Positions 32,582 to 42,083 of a stretch of 64,000 nt of DNA are shown piece by piece. Source of the DNA: Salinimicrobium tongyeongense (GTDB lineage: Bacteria; Bacteroidota; Bacteroidia; Flavobacteriales; Flavobacteriaceae); NCBI RefSeq assembly GCF_026109735.1, contig NZ_CP069620.1:2542001-2606000 (forward strand), given 5' to 3'. Below the pieces are notes generated by a model. It searched no databases and was not told where the DNA came from. It was given only the letters and a program-made list of their open reading frames with translations. The number at the start of each line of letters is the position of its first letter. The stretch's first letter is position 1. The position numbers were made by a program, and so were the translations under genes.

Positions 32582-34408
32582 TTACTTTTTTGATCTTCTT
32601 CTTTTAATTGAATTTTCAATGCTGCTGCTACGGCTGCCGCTCTTTTTGCCTTTGCGGCTGCCACCGGCTGCATCGGCAGACCTTCTTCGGCCTCCCGAAG
32701 GGGCGTCAGATGATCTTCTTCTGCCTTTGTCGGCTCCTTTTGATGATTTTTCAAAACCGCGGCCTCCTTTGTCTTTTCCTTTGAACCCGCCTTTGCGGCC
32801 GCTGCGTTCTTTTCCGGCACTTTTCTTGGTAACCTCCACATTTATGTGTCTGCCCTGGTGCTTAAAATCCTGGAAAATGCGAAGTACCTCTTCGGCCTTT
32901 GAGCTGGCTACATTAAAGAACGAGAAGCTGTCTTTTACCTCCACGCGGTTAATATCATCCCTTCCAAGATCTAGGGTTGCCTTTAAGAAGTCTTTCAGGC
33001 TCATCCAGTCAAAATCGTCTTTAGCCCCTACATTAATAAAGAACCTGGTGCTGTCACCTTCGTCTTCATAATTGTCGTTAGAGGCCTTGGCGTTAAGGTC
33101 CTGAGCGTTGTTGTAGTAGTTGAAGAACCTGGTAAATTCTACCGAAAAGAATTTTTTCAGCAATTCTTCTTTTGAAAGGCCTTCAAAAAGTTCGGCTATG
33201 CTGGGTAAATATTTATCGATCTCGTGGTTGATCTCGGTCTTGCTAATCTCGTTGGCAAGGTGGAACAGCTGTACTTCGCAGATCTCCCTTCCGTCAGGAA
33301 TTTCTTTTCGCTCAAACGACTGGCCAATGATACGCTCAATACCTTTGATCTTTCTTACTTCACTTTTGGAAACAATAACCATAGAAACCCCGCTTTTTCC
33401 GGCTCTACCGGTACGGCCACTCCTGTGGGTATAGGTTTCGATCTCATCGGGCAACTGGTAGTTGATCACATGGGTAATATCGTCAACGTCAATTCCGCGT
33501 GCAGCCACATCGGTAGCTACCAGCATCTGGATTTGCCTCGCCCTAAAGCTCTTCATCACCAGGTCACGCTGGTTCTGGCTCAGGTCGCCGTGAAGGGCTG
33601 CAGCGTTGTAGCCGTCTTCAATTAACTGCTCGGCCACTTTTTGGGTATCGCGTTTGGTGCGGCAGAAAATAACCGAGAAAATATCGGGGTTTGCGTCTGC
33701 AAGCCTTTTAAGGGCCGCATAACGGTCACGGGCATTAACAATATAGTATTCATGAGAAACATTTGATGTTCCCATGTTCTTGGTTCCTACAGTGATTTCT
33801 ATAGGAGTACGCATAAATTTTTTGGCAATAGTGGCAACCTCTTTTGGCATGGTAGCCGAAAATAACCAGGTGCTCTTTTCTGAAGGCGTATGCGAGAGGA
33901 TCTCGGTAATATCTTCATAAAAGCCCATGTTCAGCATTTCATCGGCCTCGTCTAGTACACAATATTGAATTGCCGAAATGTCTACCAGCTTTCTGTTTAC
34001 CATATCCTGCATACGGCCGGGAGTGGCAACAATGATCTGGGCTCCTTTTTTAATTTGCGCAGCCTGGTCGGTAATGCTGGCACCGCCATAGATGGCTACG
34101 GTATTAAGGCCTTTAAAGTATTTGCTGTAATTCTTTAATTCGTTGGTGATCTGTAAACACAACTCACGGGTTGGTGACAGAATAAGGCCCTGTGTCTTTC
34201 TGCTGTCTACATTGATTTTTTGGATAAGCGGAAAACCAAATGCTGCGGTTTTTCCGGTTCCGGTTTGTGCAAGGGCCACCATGTCTGTGTCTTCCTGCAG
34301 TAAAATTGGGATTGCTTTTTCCTGTACTTCGCTCGGGCTTTCAAAACCCATGTCTTTAATTGCCTGTAACAGGGCGTCATTCAATCCTAATAATTCAAAA
34401 TTATTCAT
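32582..34408 (-). CDS. deaD: DEAD-box RNA helicase, CsdA/DbpA-like
   Basis: A 608-residue ATP-dependent RNA helicase. The Q motif is near the N-terminus, motif I is ALAQTGTGKTAA, motif II VLDEADEML, motif III SATM and motif VI YTHRSGRTGRAGKSG. After the RecA pair comes a DbpA-type RNA-binding domain (about 470-550, with FINVGAKDDFDWMSLKDFL) and a basic Gly/Lys/Arg/Ser-rich tail (about 555-608). It probably acts in ribosome assembly or cold adaptation. A TACCTTTG box on the minus strand (34428-34435) precedes the gene. rdgB ends about 56 bp upstream. Confidence 0.93.
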   Translation of the reverse strand: MNNFELLGLNDALLQAIKDMGFESPSEVQEKAIPILLQEDTDMVALAQTGTGKTAAFGFPLIQKINVDSRKTQGLILSPTRELCLQITNELKNYSKYFKGLNTVAIYGGASITDQAAQIKKGAQIIVATPGRMQDMVNRKLVDISAIQYCVLDEADEMLNMGFYEDITEILSHTPSEKSTWLFSATMPKEVATIAKKFMRTPIEITVGTKNMGTSNVSHEYYIVNARDRYAALKRLADANPDIFSVIFCRTKRDTQKVAEQLIEDGYNAAALHGDLSQNQRDLVMKSFRARQIQMLVATDVAARGIDVDDITHVINYQLPDEIETYTHRSGRTGRAGKSGVSMVIVSKSEVRKIKGIERIIGQSFERKEIPDGREICEVQLFHLANEISKTEINHEIDKYLPSIAELFEGLSKEELLKKFFSVEFTRFFNYYNNAQDLNAKASNDNYEDEGDSTRFFINVGAKDDFDWMSLKDFLKATLDLGRDDINRVEVKDSFSFFNVASSKAEEVLRIFQDFKHQGRHINVEVTKKSAGKERSGRKGGFKGKDKGGRGFEKSSKGADKGRRRSSDAPSGGRRRSADAAGGSRKGKKSGSRSSSIENSIKRRRSKK

Positions 34409-34464
34409 ACATATCTAATAAGCGGCAAAGGTAATGATTAGTTAGCAGCTTATTACATTTATAT

Positions 34465-35046
34465 TTATGGCTCCCTGGAAGCAAGAAACTCAATGAGTTG
34501 CCGGGTTGCGCGTGCACGGTGGCTTATCTTCGATTTTTCCTGAAGGTGCATTTCGGCAAATGTGAGCTCTTTTCCTTCGGGTTGAAAAACAGGATCATAG
34601 CCAAAACCTTCCGAACCTTTCCTCTCAAAAATGATATTTCCGGAGCAAATTCCGGTGAAGCTGTGAAGCTTTCCTTCAAAGTGCAGTGCAATTACTGTTT
34701 TGAAGCGGGCACTGCGATCTTCTTTGCCCTTGAGTTCCTGCAGCAGCTTTTCAATATTGGCCTCGCTGCTTTTCTCTTCGCCTGCATACCTGGCCGAATA
34801 TACTCCCGGTGCCCCGTTTAGAGCCGCAACTTCAAGCCCTGTGTCATCGGCAAAGCAATCGAAGCCGTATTTTTCCTTTACATAATCGGCTTTTTGAACC
34901 GCGTTTCCTTCAATAGTAGGCGAAGTTTCAGGGATATCTTCACTACAGCCAATATCTTCGAGTGAAAGCAGCTCGATACCTTTGGGCATGAGGGCCTGAA
35001 TTTCTCTTACTTTATTTTTGTTTTGGGTGGCAAAAACCAGTTTCAT
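34465..35046 (-). CDS. rdgB: XTP/dITP diphosphatase (RdgB/HAM1)
   Basis: A 193-residue house-cleaning pyrophosphatase that removes dITP and XTP from the nucleotide pool. Family segments: LVFATQNKNKVREIQALMP at the N-terminus, CFADDTGLEVAALNGAPGVY with SARYAGE (about 65-90), and GSEGFGYDPVFQPEG (about 138-152). The C-terminal SHRARATRQL is also typical. It starts 6 bp after the rlmH stop codon, so the two form an operon. Confidence 0.95.
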   Translation of the reverse strand: MKLVFATQNKNKVREIQALMPKGIELLSLEDIGCSEDIPETSPTIEGNAVQKADYVKEKYGFDCFADDTGLEVAALNGAPGVYSARYAGEEKSSEANIEKLLQELKGKEDRSARFKTVIALHFEGKLHSFTGICSGNIIFERKGSEGFGYDPVFQPEGKELTFAEMHLQEKSKISHRARATRQLIEFLASREP

Positions 35047-35052
35047 AAGAAT

Positions 35053-35526
35053 TTATTTATGGTGGTAGGGTTCATTTCTAAGAATGCTAAAGGCGCGGTA
35101 GAGCTGCTCTACAAAAAACAACCTCACCATCTGGTGTGAAAATGTCATTTTTGAGAGGGAGATTTTGGCGTCGGCTCGTGCATACACTTCTTCGGAAAAA
35201 CCGTAGGGCCCGCCAATGACAAACATGAGCTGCTTCATGCCGCTGTTCAGCCGCTTCTGAATGTATTCTGAAAAAGCTTCCGAAGTAAATTGTTTTCCGT
35301 TTTCATCAAGCAATACCACTACGTCTGAAGTGGTTACTTTCTCCAGGATTAGTTTGCCTTCCGCAGTTTTTTGCTGGTCTACAGATAGGTTTTTGGTCTT
35401 CTTGAGATCGGGGATGATCTCAAATTCAAACCTGTTGTAATGTCCCAGCCTGTTGACATAGGTGTCGATGAGGTTTTGCAGGGCCTTATCATCGGTTTTT
35501 CCTATAGTCAGCAATTTTATGGTCAT
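35053..35526 (-). CDS. rlmH: 23S rRNA pseudouridine-1915 N3-methyltransferase
   Basis: A 157-residue SPOUT methylase acting on 23S rRNA helix 69. It starts MTIKLLTIGKTDDKALQNL. The SAM knot is MFVIGGPYGFSEEVYARA and MTFSHQMVRLFFVEQLYRAF, and the protein ends in the diagnostic RNEPYHH. The ATG at 35526 matches the family N-terminus; an upstream start at 35586 would run into the nadC promoter region. A TATTTTTG box on the minus strand (35560-35567) lies upstream, overlapping the divergent nadC leader. Confidence 0.95.
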   Translation of the reverse strand: MTIKLLTIGKTDDKALQNLIDTYVNRLGHYNRFEFEIIPDLKKTKNLSVDQQKTAEGKLILEKVTTSDVVVLLDENGKQFTSEAFSEYIQKRLNSGMKQLMFVIGGPYGFSEEVYARADAKISLSKMTFSHQMVRLFFVEQLYRAFSILRNEPYHHK

Positions 35527-35576
35527 GGTAAAATTTAAGTGTTTACTTTGTAACTTTAGCAAAAATAGGTACTCCA

Positions 35577-36434
35577 ATGATTTCAAAAGAACAATTTGAA
35601 AAGGAAATTGAATTAATTATTGAAAATGCATTAAGGGAAGATATAGGAGATGGCGATCACAGTTCCCTGGCCTGTATCCCGGCAGATGCCCTGGGAAAGG
35701 CAAAATTACTGGTGAAAGACACAGGTATTCTTGCGGGGGTAGACTTTGCGCAAAGGGTTTTTGAAAAAGTAGACCCGCAAATAAAAATGGAGGTTTTAAT
35801 GAAAGACGGCAGCCGTATCAAACCCGGAGATATTGCCTTCTACATTGAGGGAGCTTCACAGTCTATTCTCAAAGCCGAGCGGCTGGTGCTCAACGCCATG
35901 CAGCGCATGAGTGCCATAGCCACAAAAACCCGGACTTTTGCCGATAAACTTGAAGGCACCCGAACCAGGATCTTAGATACGAGAAAAACCACGCCGGGCA
36001 TTAGAGCCCTCGAAAAATGGGCGGTAAAGATAGGCGGAGGAGAAAATCACCGGTTTGCCCTCTATGATATGATCATGCTCAAAGATAACCACATAGATTT
36101 TGCAGGCGGTATAGAAACTGCGGTTGCCAAAACGCATCATTACCTGGCGCGGCATAACTTAAACCTGAAGATCATTGTGGAGGCCCGCGACATTCAGGAA
36201 ATTAAACAGATTTTGAATGCCGGTGGCGTAGACCGTATTTTACTTGATAACTTTAGCTATGAAGAGACCAGTAAAGCAGTTGCTCTAATCAATGGCCGTT
36301 GTGAAACCGAATCTAGTGGCGGCATCACCCTCGATACCGCCAGAAGGTACGCCGAATGTGGGGTTGATTTTATTTCGAGCGGGGCTTTGACGCATTCGGT
36401 GTATAACCTCGATCTCAGCTTAAAGGCTGTGTAG
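35577..36434 (+). CDS. nadC: Nicotinate-nucleotide pyrophosphorylase (carboxylating)
   Basis: A 285-residue enzyme converting quinolinate and PRPP to nicotinate mononucleotide in NAD synthesis. Landmarks are ALREDIGDGDHSSLACIP (about 17-34), the LDTRKTTPGIRALEKWAVKI motif with GGGENHRFALYD, and the C-terminal SGGITLDTARRYAECGVDFI. It is divergent from rlmH and followed three bases later by the BrkB-family gene, so those two are co-transcribed. The length is normal. Confidence 0.96.
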   Translation: MISKEQFEKEIELIIENALREDIGDGDHSSLACIPADALGKAKLLVKDTGILAGVDFAQRVFEKVDPQIKMEVLMKDGSRIKPGDIAFYIEGASQSILKAERLVLNAMQRMSAIATKTRTFADKLEGTRTRILDTRKTTPGIRALEKWAVKIGGGENHRFALYDMIMLKDNHIDFAGGIETAVAKTHHYLARHNLNLKIIVEARDIQEIKQILNAGGVDRILLDNFSYEETSKAVALINGRCETESSGGITLDTARRYAECGVDFISSGALTHSVYNLDLSLKAV

Positions 36435-36437
36435 TAG

Positions 36438-37364
36438 ATGGCTAAGGGCGAAACAAAAGGTGCAAAAAAAAGAAAGGGCTTTACCCACTGGTGGACCAGC
36501 CGGGCGAAAAAGGTAATCCTGCCCGGGCTGGAAGGCCTGTCCCTTTATGATCTCTACATTATTTTTTATGCGGGGATTGTAAAAGGCACTTTTTCGGCCC
36601 GGGCCAGTGCCATTTCCTTCAGCTTCTTTATGGCGCTTTTCCCGTTCCTGTTGTTTATTCTTAACCTTATTCCGTTCATAGATTTTATAGACGACTTTCA
36701 GCTGGAATTCCTCGCCTTTGTAGATTCCCTGCTCCCGCCCGAGACCAGCGAATTCTTTAATGATATTTTCTATGACATCGCAGCCAGGAAAAGGGGGGGC
36801 TTACTTTCTATCGTCTTTGTGCTTTCCATTTTTCTTATGGCCAATGGGGTTAATGCCGTTTTTACGGGATTTGAGTTCTCTTACCATACCAAAAAGAACC
36901 GCTCTATTATTAGGCAATATATCATTGCAGTGGGTGTTTCTTTAATTCTGGCCCTGTTATTGCTCATCACTGTTGTAGTGTGGGTATATCTCACTTACCT
37001 TACCGAAGACCTCAAAATGCTAAGGGTGGTAAACGATGCAGTGATTTGGGCCAACCTGGGCAGGTACGTGATCTTTACGTCGATGATTTACCTGGCCGTG
37101 GCGATACTCTACTATTTTGGGACCAAAGAAAGCAGGTTAAGCCGTTTCTTTTCAATTGGCGCTTTCTTTTGCACGATCTTTATTTTACTGAATACTTATC
37201 TCTTTGGGTTATATATTGAAAATTTTTCAGCCTACAACGAGTTATACGGCTCAATTGGGGCATTATTGATCCTGATGTTCTATATATGGATAAATTCTAA
37301 TATATTGTTGCTGGGTTTTGAACTCAACGCTTCTTTGATGAAGCTGAAAAGGAACAAAAAGTAA
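36438..37364 (+). CDS. YihY/BrkB-family inner-membrane protein
   Basis: A 308-residue protein with six predicted membrane segments. The family signature is near the first segment (GTFSARASAISFSFFMALFPFLLFILN), and the C-terminal part has YGSIGALLILMFYIWINSNILLLGFELNASL. The N-terminal 35 residues are very basic. The family was once annotated as ribonuclease BN, but that assignment does not hold for YihY proteins; the function is unknown. It follows nadC by three bases. Confidence 0.9.
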   Translation: MAKGETKGAKKRKGFTHWWTSRAKKVILPGLEGLSLYDLYIIFYAGIVKGTFSARASAISFSFFMALFPFLLFILNLIPFIDFIDDFQLEFLAFVDSLLPPETSEFFNDIFYDIAARKRGGLLSIVFVLSIFLMANGVNAVFTGFEFSYHTKKNRSIIRQYIIAVGVSLILALLLLITVVVWVYLTYLTEDLKMLRVVNDAVIWANLGRYVIFTSMIYLAVAILYYFGTKESRLSRFFSIGAFFCTIFILLNTYLFGLYIENFSAYNELYGSIGALLILMFYIWINSNILLLGFELNASLMKLKRNKK

Positions 37365-37386
37365 ACTTTAAACTAAAAACGATTTT

Positions 37387-37950
37387 ATGAAAAAACTGCT
37401 TTTACTATTAGTGGCTGTAGTGGTATCTTCTACAGCGGTGGCGCAAAAAAAGGTGGGCGGGGTTGTACTTCCTGCCACTCAGAATTTCCAGGACCACACG
37501 CTGTACCTTAATGGGGCCGGCGTAAGGGAGAAACTGTGGATAGACCTTTATGCCGCCGGACTTTATCTCGACAAAAAGAACAACAATGCACAGGAGATCC
37601 TCAATGCCGATAAACCCATGGCCATAAGGCTTCACATTGTCTCAAAATTGATCACCAGCGACAAAATGGTAGACGCAGTGACCGAAGGTTTTGAAAACTC
37701 TACCGGTGGCAATACCGCACCCATTCAAAATGAAATAGATAAACTTCTTGGGTTCTTCAGGGAAGATATCCAGAAAAATGACATTTTTGACCTGGTATAC
37801 CTTCCCGGAAAAGGAGTGGTGGCCTACAAGAATGGAAAAGAACGCGGGGTGGTGACAGGAAAAGACTTCAAAAAAGGCCTTTTTGGGATCTGGTTGTCTA
37901 ACCGCCCGGCAGATGACGGACTCAAAGATGACCTCTTAGCCGCAAACTAA
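37387..37950 (+). CDS. Secreted chalcone-isomerase-like protein
   Basis: A 187-residue exported protein (signal MKKLLLLLVAVVVSSTAVAQ). The body follows the bacterial chalcone-isomerase-like family (PF16036): KVGGVVLPATQNFQDHTLYLNGAGVREKL, then WIDLYAAGLYLDKK and a C-terminal KGLFGIWLSNRPADDGLKDDL. Bacterial members bind fatty-acid-like ligands in related folds; isomerase activity on flavonoids is not expected. A copy of the palindrome (37774-37790, encoding KNDIFDL) lies inside the gene. Confidence 0.87.
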   Translation: MKKLLLLLVAVVVSSTAVAQKKVGGVVLPATQNFQDHTLYLNGAGVREKLWIDLYAAGLYLDKKNNNAQEILNADKPMAIRLHIVSKLITSDKMVDAVTEGFENSTGGNTAPIQNEIDKLLGFFREDIQKNDIFDLVYLPGKGVVAYKNGKERGVVTGKDFKKGLFGIWLSNRPADDGLKDDLLAAN

Positions 37951-38027
37951 GAAATCCCATATTAATTTTCAGTGTTGATCAAGCGAAACGATCCTGGTCC
38001 TTTCCCTAAACAACAGTGAAAAATCTC

Positions 38028-38059
38028 ATAAACCATTCTTTTCAGGATGGTTTATTTTT
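38028..38059 (+). terminator. Terminator after the chalcone-isomerase-like gene
   Basis: ATAAACCAT pairs with ATGGTTTAT over a ten-base loop and is followed by TTTT. The 3' half overlaps a TATTTTTG sequence (38053-38060) that could be the -7 box of priA. Confidence 0.75.
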
Positions 38060-38102
38060 GCAGTAATTCCTTATATTTTTGCCCAAACCAAGAGCCTCAA
38101 AA

Positions 38103-40565
38103 ATGCCTTTTTTCATCAATGTTATTTTGCCCCTGCCGCTGGAGAAACATTTTACTTACAGCGTTTCGCAAGACGAGGCCCAATTTTTGAAGCCGGGCAT
38201 GCGTGTGGCTGTTCCCTTCGGAAAATCAAAGATTTATACCGGGATTGTTTCCGAAGTACATCAAAAAGCCCCTGAAGTTTACGAGGCCAAACCCATAGAA
38301 CAGATCCTGGACAAGACCCCCGTGGTTACTACGGGTCAGCTGAAATTCTGGAGTTGGGTAGCTTCCTATTATATGTGTTCGGAAGGGGAGGTGCTTAGGG
38401 CAGCTTTGCCCGGTCCCTTTCTTTTGGAAAGCGAAACCATAGTACAGCTTGTAAAAGACGCAGAAATTGATGATGATGCCCTAAGCGACGACGAATTTTT
38501 GCTGATGGAAGCCCTGCAAACCAAATCGTCTTTGAAGATCAACGAGATCATGCAGCTGCTAGATAAGAAAACAGTGCTCCCGGTGATTAATTCGCTAGTT
38601 GAAAAGAAGCTGGCGCTGGTGAACCAGGAAATTTACGAGCAGTACAAGCCTAAAGTTGAGCGCTTTGTAAAACTTCATGACAGGTATTTAGAAGAAGCGG
38701 CCATGCATGAGTTGCTCGATGATTTGAGCCGCGCACCCAAACAAAGGGAAGTAATTTTTGCCCTTTTTGGAATCTCGGCAAAATCGGTTAAGGGAAAATC
38801 TTCAGTAAAAGTTTCTGAACTCGCCAAAAAGAGCGGTGCTTCAGCTTCAGTAATAAAATCCCTTATAGATAAAGGGATTCTGGAAGAGCTGAAAATTGAA
38901 ACTTCCCGTTTCAGTTTTGATCTTGAAAACCACCAAAAAAAACTGCAGCTCAACGAATATCAGCAACAGGCTTTACAGGAAATTGAATCTTCTTTTGAAG
39001 CCCAGGATGTATGCTTGCTCCACGGGATCACTTCTTCCGGAAAAACTGAAATTTATGTAAAGCTCATTGAAAAAGCCCTTTCCCGGGGGAAACAGGTTTT
39101 GTATTTGTTGCCAGAGATCGCCCTTACCGCCCAGCTTATTGCGAGGTTGCAAGATTATTTTGGGGAGCAGGTGTTGATCTTCCACAGCAAATATTCTGTG
39201 AATGAAAGGGTGGAGGTGTACAAAAGCGTGTTGCAGAACAAGGAGACGGCGCGGATCGTGATTGGGGTGCGCTCCAGTATTTTTCTCCCGTTTCACGATC
39301 TGGGCTTGATCATCGTAGATGAGGAGCATGAACCTACTTTTAAACAATATGATCCGGCACCGAGGTATCATGCGCGTGACACGGCTGTTGTGCTGGGAAA
39401 ACTTCAGGATGCCAAAGTGCTGCTGGGTTCGGCTACTCCCTCGCTGGAATCTTACTTCAATGCCAGCCATTCCAAGTACGAACTGGTGAACCTGTCGCGG
39501 CGTTACGGGGACGTGCTTTTGCCCGAAATCGAGATTGTAGATATAAAGGAGAAGCATCGCAAAAAACGCATGACCGGACATTTTTCTGACAGGCTGCTCG
39601 AGGAAATTAAAGAAACCCTGAAAAATAAGGAGCAGGTAATCCTTTTTCAAAATAGGCGTGGGTTTAGTCCCATTTTGGAATGCAACACCTGTGGCCATTC
39701 GCCGCAGTGCCCCAATTGCGATGTGAGTTTGACCTATCACAGCCACAGCAACCAGTTGCGTTGTCATTATTGTGGATACCACATGGCGATGCAGCAAAAG
39801 TGTATGGCCTGCGGCAGCCCCGAACTTTCTACAAAAGGCCTGGGCACCGAACAGGTAGAAACCGAACTAAAAGCCCTGTTTCCCGACCATAAGATTGGCC
39901 GGATGGACCTCGATACCACCCGCGGAAAAATGGGATATGAAAAAATTATTACTGCCTTTGAGGAAGAAAAGATCGATATCCTGGTGGGAACACAAATGGT
40001 CACCAAGGGGCTTGATTTTAGAAATGTGCGGCTGGTGGGAATTATGAATGCCGATACTCTTTTGAACTTCCCCGATTTTAGGGCTCATGAGCGCAGTTTC
40101 CAGTTGATGCTGCAGGTGGCAGGCCGGGCAGGAAGGACCCAAAAAAGAGGTTTGGTGCTTATCCAGACATTTAACCCTCATCATCAAATTGTGCAGCAGG
40201 TATCTACCAACAGCTATCACGAGATGTATAAGGAACAACTGGAGGAGCGGCGCAATTACAAATATCCGCCCTTCTACAGGCTTATTAAAATTACGCTGAA
40301 AGGCAGGGATTATTCAAGGGTAAATGAAGGGGCCGACTGGCTGGCGGTTTCTTTGAAAAATACCTTCGGGGAGCACGTTTTAGGGCCTGAATTTCCGCCG
40401 GTGGCCAGAATACGGAACGAGTATTACAAAAATATCCTGGTTAAAATTCCGCAGGGACAGTCTTTATCAAAGACAAAGCAGTTGATTAGCAGGGTTCTGC
40501 AGAGTTTTAAAGCTATAGGAGCTTATAGGGGGGTAAAATCGGTAATAAATGTTGATCCTTATTGA
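38103..40565 (+). CDS. priA: Primosomal protein N', replication restart helicase
   Basis: An 820-residue 3'-5' helicase that reloads the replisome at stalled forks. An N-terminal 3'-DNA-binding domain covers about 1-110. Walker A is GITSSGKTEIY, the DEEHE box is VDEEHEPTFKQY, and eight zinc-binding cysteines sit in two clusters (CNTCGHSPQCPNC, then CHYCGY and CMACG). The chosen ATG at 38103 lies inside a copy of the window's palindromic repeat (CTCAAAAATGCC). A TTG eight codons upstream is the alternative. The gene overlaps the converging LytTR gene by 7 bp. Confidence 0.95.
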   Translation: MPFFINVILPLPLEKHFTYSVSQDEAQFLKPGMRVAVPFGKSKIYTGIVSEVHQKAPEVYEAKPIEQILDKTPVVTTGQLKFWSWVASYYMCSEGEVLRAALPGPFLLESETIVQLVKDAEIDDDALSDDEFLLMEALQTKSSLKINEIMQLLDKKTVLPVINSLVEKKLALVNQEIYEQYKPKVERFVKLHDRYLEEAAMHELLDDLSRAPKQREVIFALFGISAKSVKGKSSVKVSELAKKSGASASVIKSLIDKGILEELKIETSRFSFDLENHQKKLQLNEYQQQALQEIESSFEAQDVCLLHGITSSGKTEIYVKLIEKALSRGKQVLYLLPEIALTAQLIARLQDYFGEQVLIFHSKYSVNERVEVYKSVLQNKETARIVIGVRSSIFLPFHDLGLIIVDEEHEPTFKQYDPAPRYHARDTAVVLGKLQDAKVLLGSATPSLESYFNASHSKYELVNLSRRYGDVLLPEIEIVDIKEKHRKKRMTGHFSDRLLEEIKETLKNKEQVILFQNRRGFSPILECNTCGHSPQCPNCDVSLTYHSHSNQLRCHYCGYHMAMQQKCMACGSPELSTKGLGTEQVETELKALFPDHKIGRMDLDTTRGKMGYEKIITAFEEEKIDILVGTQMVTKGLDFRNVRLVGIMNADTLLNFPDFRAHERSFQLMLQVAGRAGRTQKRGLVLIQTFNPHHQIVQQVSTNSYHEMYKEQLEERRNYKYPPFYRLIKITLKGRDYSRVNEGADWLAVSLKNTFGEHVLGPEFPPVARIRNEYYKNILVKIPQGQSLSKTKQLISRVLQSFKAIGAYRGVKSVINVDPY

Positions 40566-41269
40566 TTTGCGGCCAAAGCTTCAATGAGGTTTGACTTTTT
40601 GTGCCTGCTCAACGGGATTTGCTGCTTATCGATCTCGATATTCCTGCTGTTATAGCGTTCAATTTTATCCAGGTTTACAATGTAAGACTTGTGTATTCTA
40701 AGGAATTTATTTGAAGGCAGCTGGTTTTCAAAAGATTTCATTGTGGCAAGTACCACGAAATTATCTTTTTCGGTCACAAACTTCACATAATCGCCAAGTG
40801 CTTCTATATATTTCAGCTTATTGAGAAATACCTTACGGTTCTTCAGGTTGCTTTTTACGAAAATGTAATTGTCATCTTCTGGCGGTGCACCTTCGTGCTT
40901 AAGGCGGTAAAGATTGATCGCTTTTGAAGCAGCATTAAGGAACCTGTCTTTAGAGATAGGTTTGTGCAGGTAATCTACCGCATCATAATCAAATGCTTTA
41001 AACGCGTACTTTGTTTTACCGGTAACAAAGATAATTTGAGGTTTGTTGGGAAGGTCATCGAGCAGGTCGAAACCCGAGAGAATAGGCATTTCTATATCCA
41101 GAAAGATAAGGTCAACTTCGGTGTCGAGTAGGCCGTTCTTGGTCTCAATGGCATTGTTATATTCGGCCACGAGCTTGAGATTGGGATGATCTTTAATGAG
41201 TTTGACAATAGAAAGTCTTTGCAAACTGGAATCATCGACGACCGCGCATTTGAGTATAACTTCTTCCAC
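40559..41269 (-). CDS. LytTR-type response regulator
   Basis: A 236-residue two-domain regulator. The receiver (about 5-122) has the acidic pair VVDDS, the phosphoacceptor Asp58 in LIFLDIEMPILSG and the Lys in LHKPIS. The LytTR DNA-binding domain (about 135-232) carries IEALGDYVKFVTEKDNFVV and KFLRIHKSYIVNLDKIER. No partner kinase is adjacent. The start is a GTG at 41269, since no ATG is available before the receiver. Confidence 0.92.
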   Translation of the reverse strand: MEEVILKCAVVDDSSLQRLSIVKLIKDHPNLKLVAEYNNAIETKNGLLDTEVDLIFLDIEMPILSGFDLLDDLPNKPQIIFVTGKTKYAFKAFDYDAVDYLHKPISKDRFLNAASKAINLYRLKHEGAPPEDDNYIFVKSNLKNRKVFLNKLKYIEALGDYVKFVTEKDNFVVLATMKSFENQLPSNKFLRIHKSYIVNLDKIERYNSRNIEIDKQQIPLSRHKKSNLIEALAANQ

Positions 41270-41372
41270 TTATTACAGGTTAACATTAGCAATAATAACT
41301 AAAAATACTTATAAAAAAAAGAAAAAGCTACTTTCATCGATTAAAAAAGCAGTTTGCCTTGTCAGTTTCTTT

Positions 41373-41403
41373 TTTGTAATATGAAAGATTAATGTTACTT
41401 TTG
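41373..41403 (+). promoter_or_regulatory. Bacteroidota-type promoter of the rpsF operon
   Basis: TTTG at 41373-41376, a 19-bp spacer and TACTTTTG at 41396-41403. The leader to the rpsF ATG is about 25 nt. Confidence 0.75.
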
Positions 41404-41432
41404 CAGCCAATTTAATTTAAAGTAGATTTTTT

Positions 41433-41771
41433 ATGAATCATTATGAAACTGTTTTCATCTTGAATCCCGTTTTATCTGATGACCAGATAAAGGAAACAGT
41501 TAAGAAATACGAAGATTTTCTTGTTTCTAACGGTGCCGAGATGATATCAAAAGAGAACTGGGGGCTAAAAAAACTGGCTTATCCAATTCAGCACAAGAAA
41601 AGTGGATTTTACCATCTTTTTGAATTCACCGCTCCCGGTGAAGCGATTAACCCTCTAGAGGTAGAATTCCGCAGAGATGAGCGTATGATGCGTTACCTAA
41701 CTGTAAAGTTAGACAAGCACGCAGTAGCCTGGGCTGAGAAGAGAAGAAACAGAAACAAAGAAAAAGCGTAA
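41433..41771 (+). CDS. rpsF: 30S ribosomal protein bS6
   Basis: A 112-residue small-subunit protein that binds together with S18 at the platform. It begins MNHYETVFILNPVLSDDQIK and has the KLAYPIQHKKSGFYHLFEF strand region. The basic C-terminal tail (AEKRRNRNKEKA) is typical of flavobacteria. It is the first gene of the rpsF-rpsR-rplI operon, with the rpsR start three bases after the stop. No single-stranded-DNA-binding protein gene is present between them. Confidence 0.97.
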   Translation: MNHYETVFILNPVLSDDQIKETVKKYEDFLVSNGAEMISKENWGLKKLAYPIQHKKSGFYHLFEFTAPGEAINPLEVEFRRDERMMRYLTVKLDKHAVAWAEKRRNRNKEKA

Positions 41772-41774
41772 GGT

Positions 41775-42071
41775 ATGTCATCAATTGAACAACAAGCCAA
41801 AGGAAAGAAAGACGGAGAGATCAGGTATCTAACTCCTCTTAATATCGAGACCAGCAAGACAAAGAAGTACTGTCGTTTTAAAAGATCTGGGATTAAGTAT
41901 ATTGATTACAAAGATCCAGATTTCTTGATGAGCTTTGTAAACGAGCAGGGGAAGCTTTTACCTCGTCGTTTAACAGGAACTTCTTTGAAATATCAAAGAA
42001 AAGTGGCGGTTGCCGTTAAGCGTGCACGTCACTTAGCATTAATGCCTTACGTTGGCGATTTACTAAAATAA
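41775..42071 (+). CDS. rpsR: 30S ribosomal protein bS18
   Basis: A 98-residue small-subunit protein. The core is [21 protein letters not shown], then [20 protein letters not shown] and [12 protein letters not shown], matching the S18 consensus. It has about 20 more N-terminal residues than the E. coli form. It is the middle gene of the operon; rplI starts 12 bp later. Confidence 0.97.
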   Translation: MSSIEQQAKGKKDGEIRYLTPLNIETSKTKKYCRFKRSGIKYIDYKDPDFLMSFVNEQGKLLPRRLTGTSLKYQRKVAVAVKRARHLALMPYVGDLLK

Positions 42072-42083
42072 AAAGGGGCTATT

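Noticed and set aside
38973-39797. Long open frame (about 270 codons) on the minus strand inside priA
   Set aside because: It lies fully within priA, whose helicase and zinc motifs are certain; the antisense product is rich in His, Arg and Phe without domain character.
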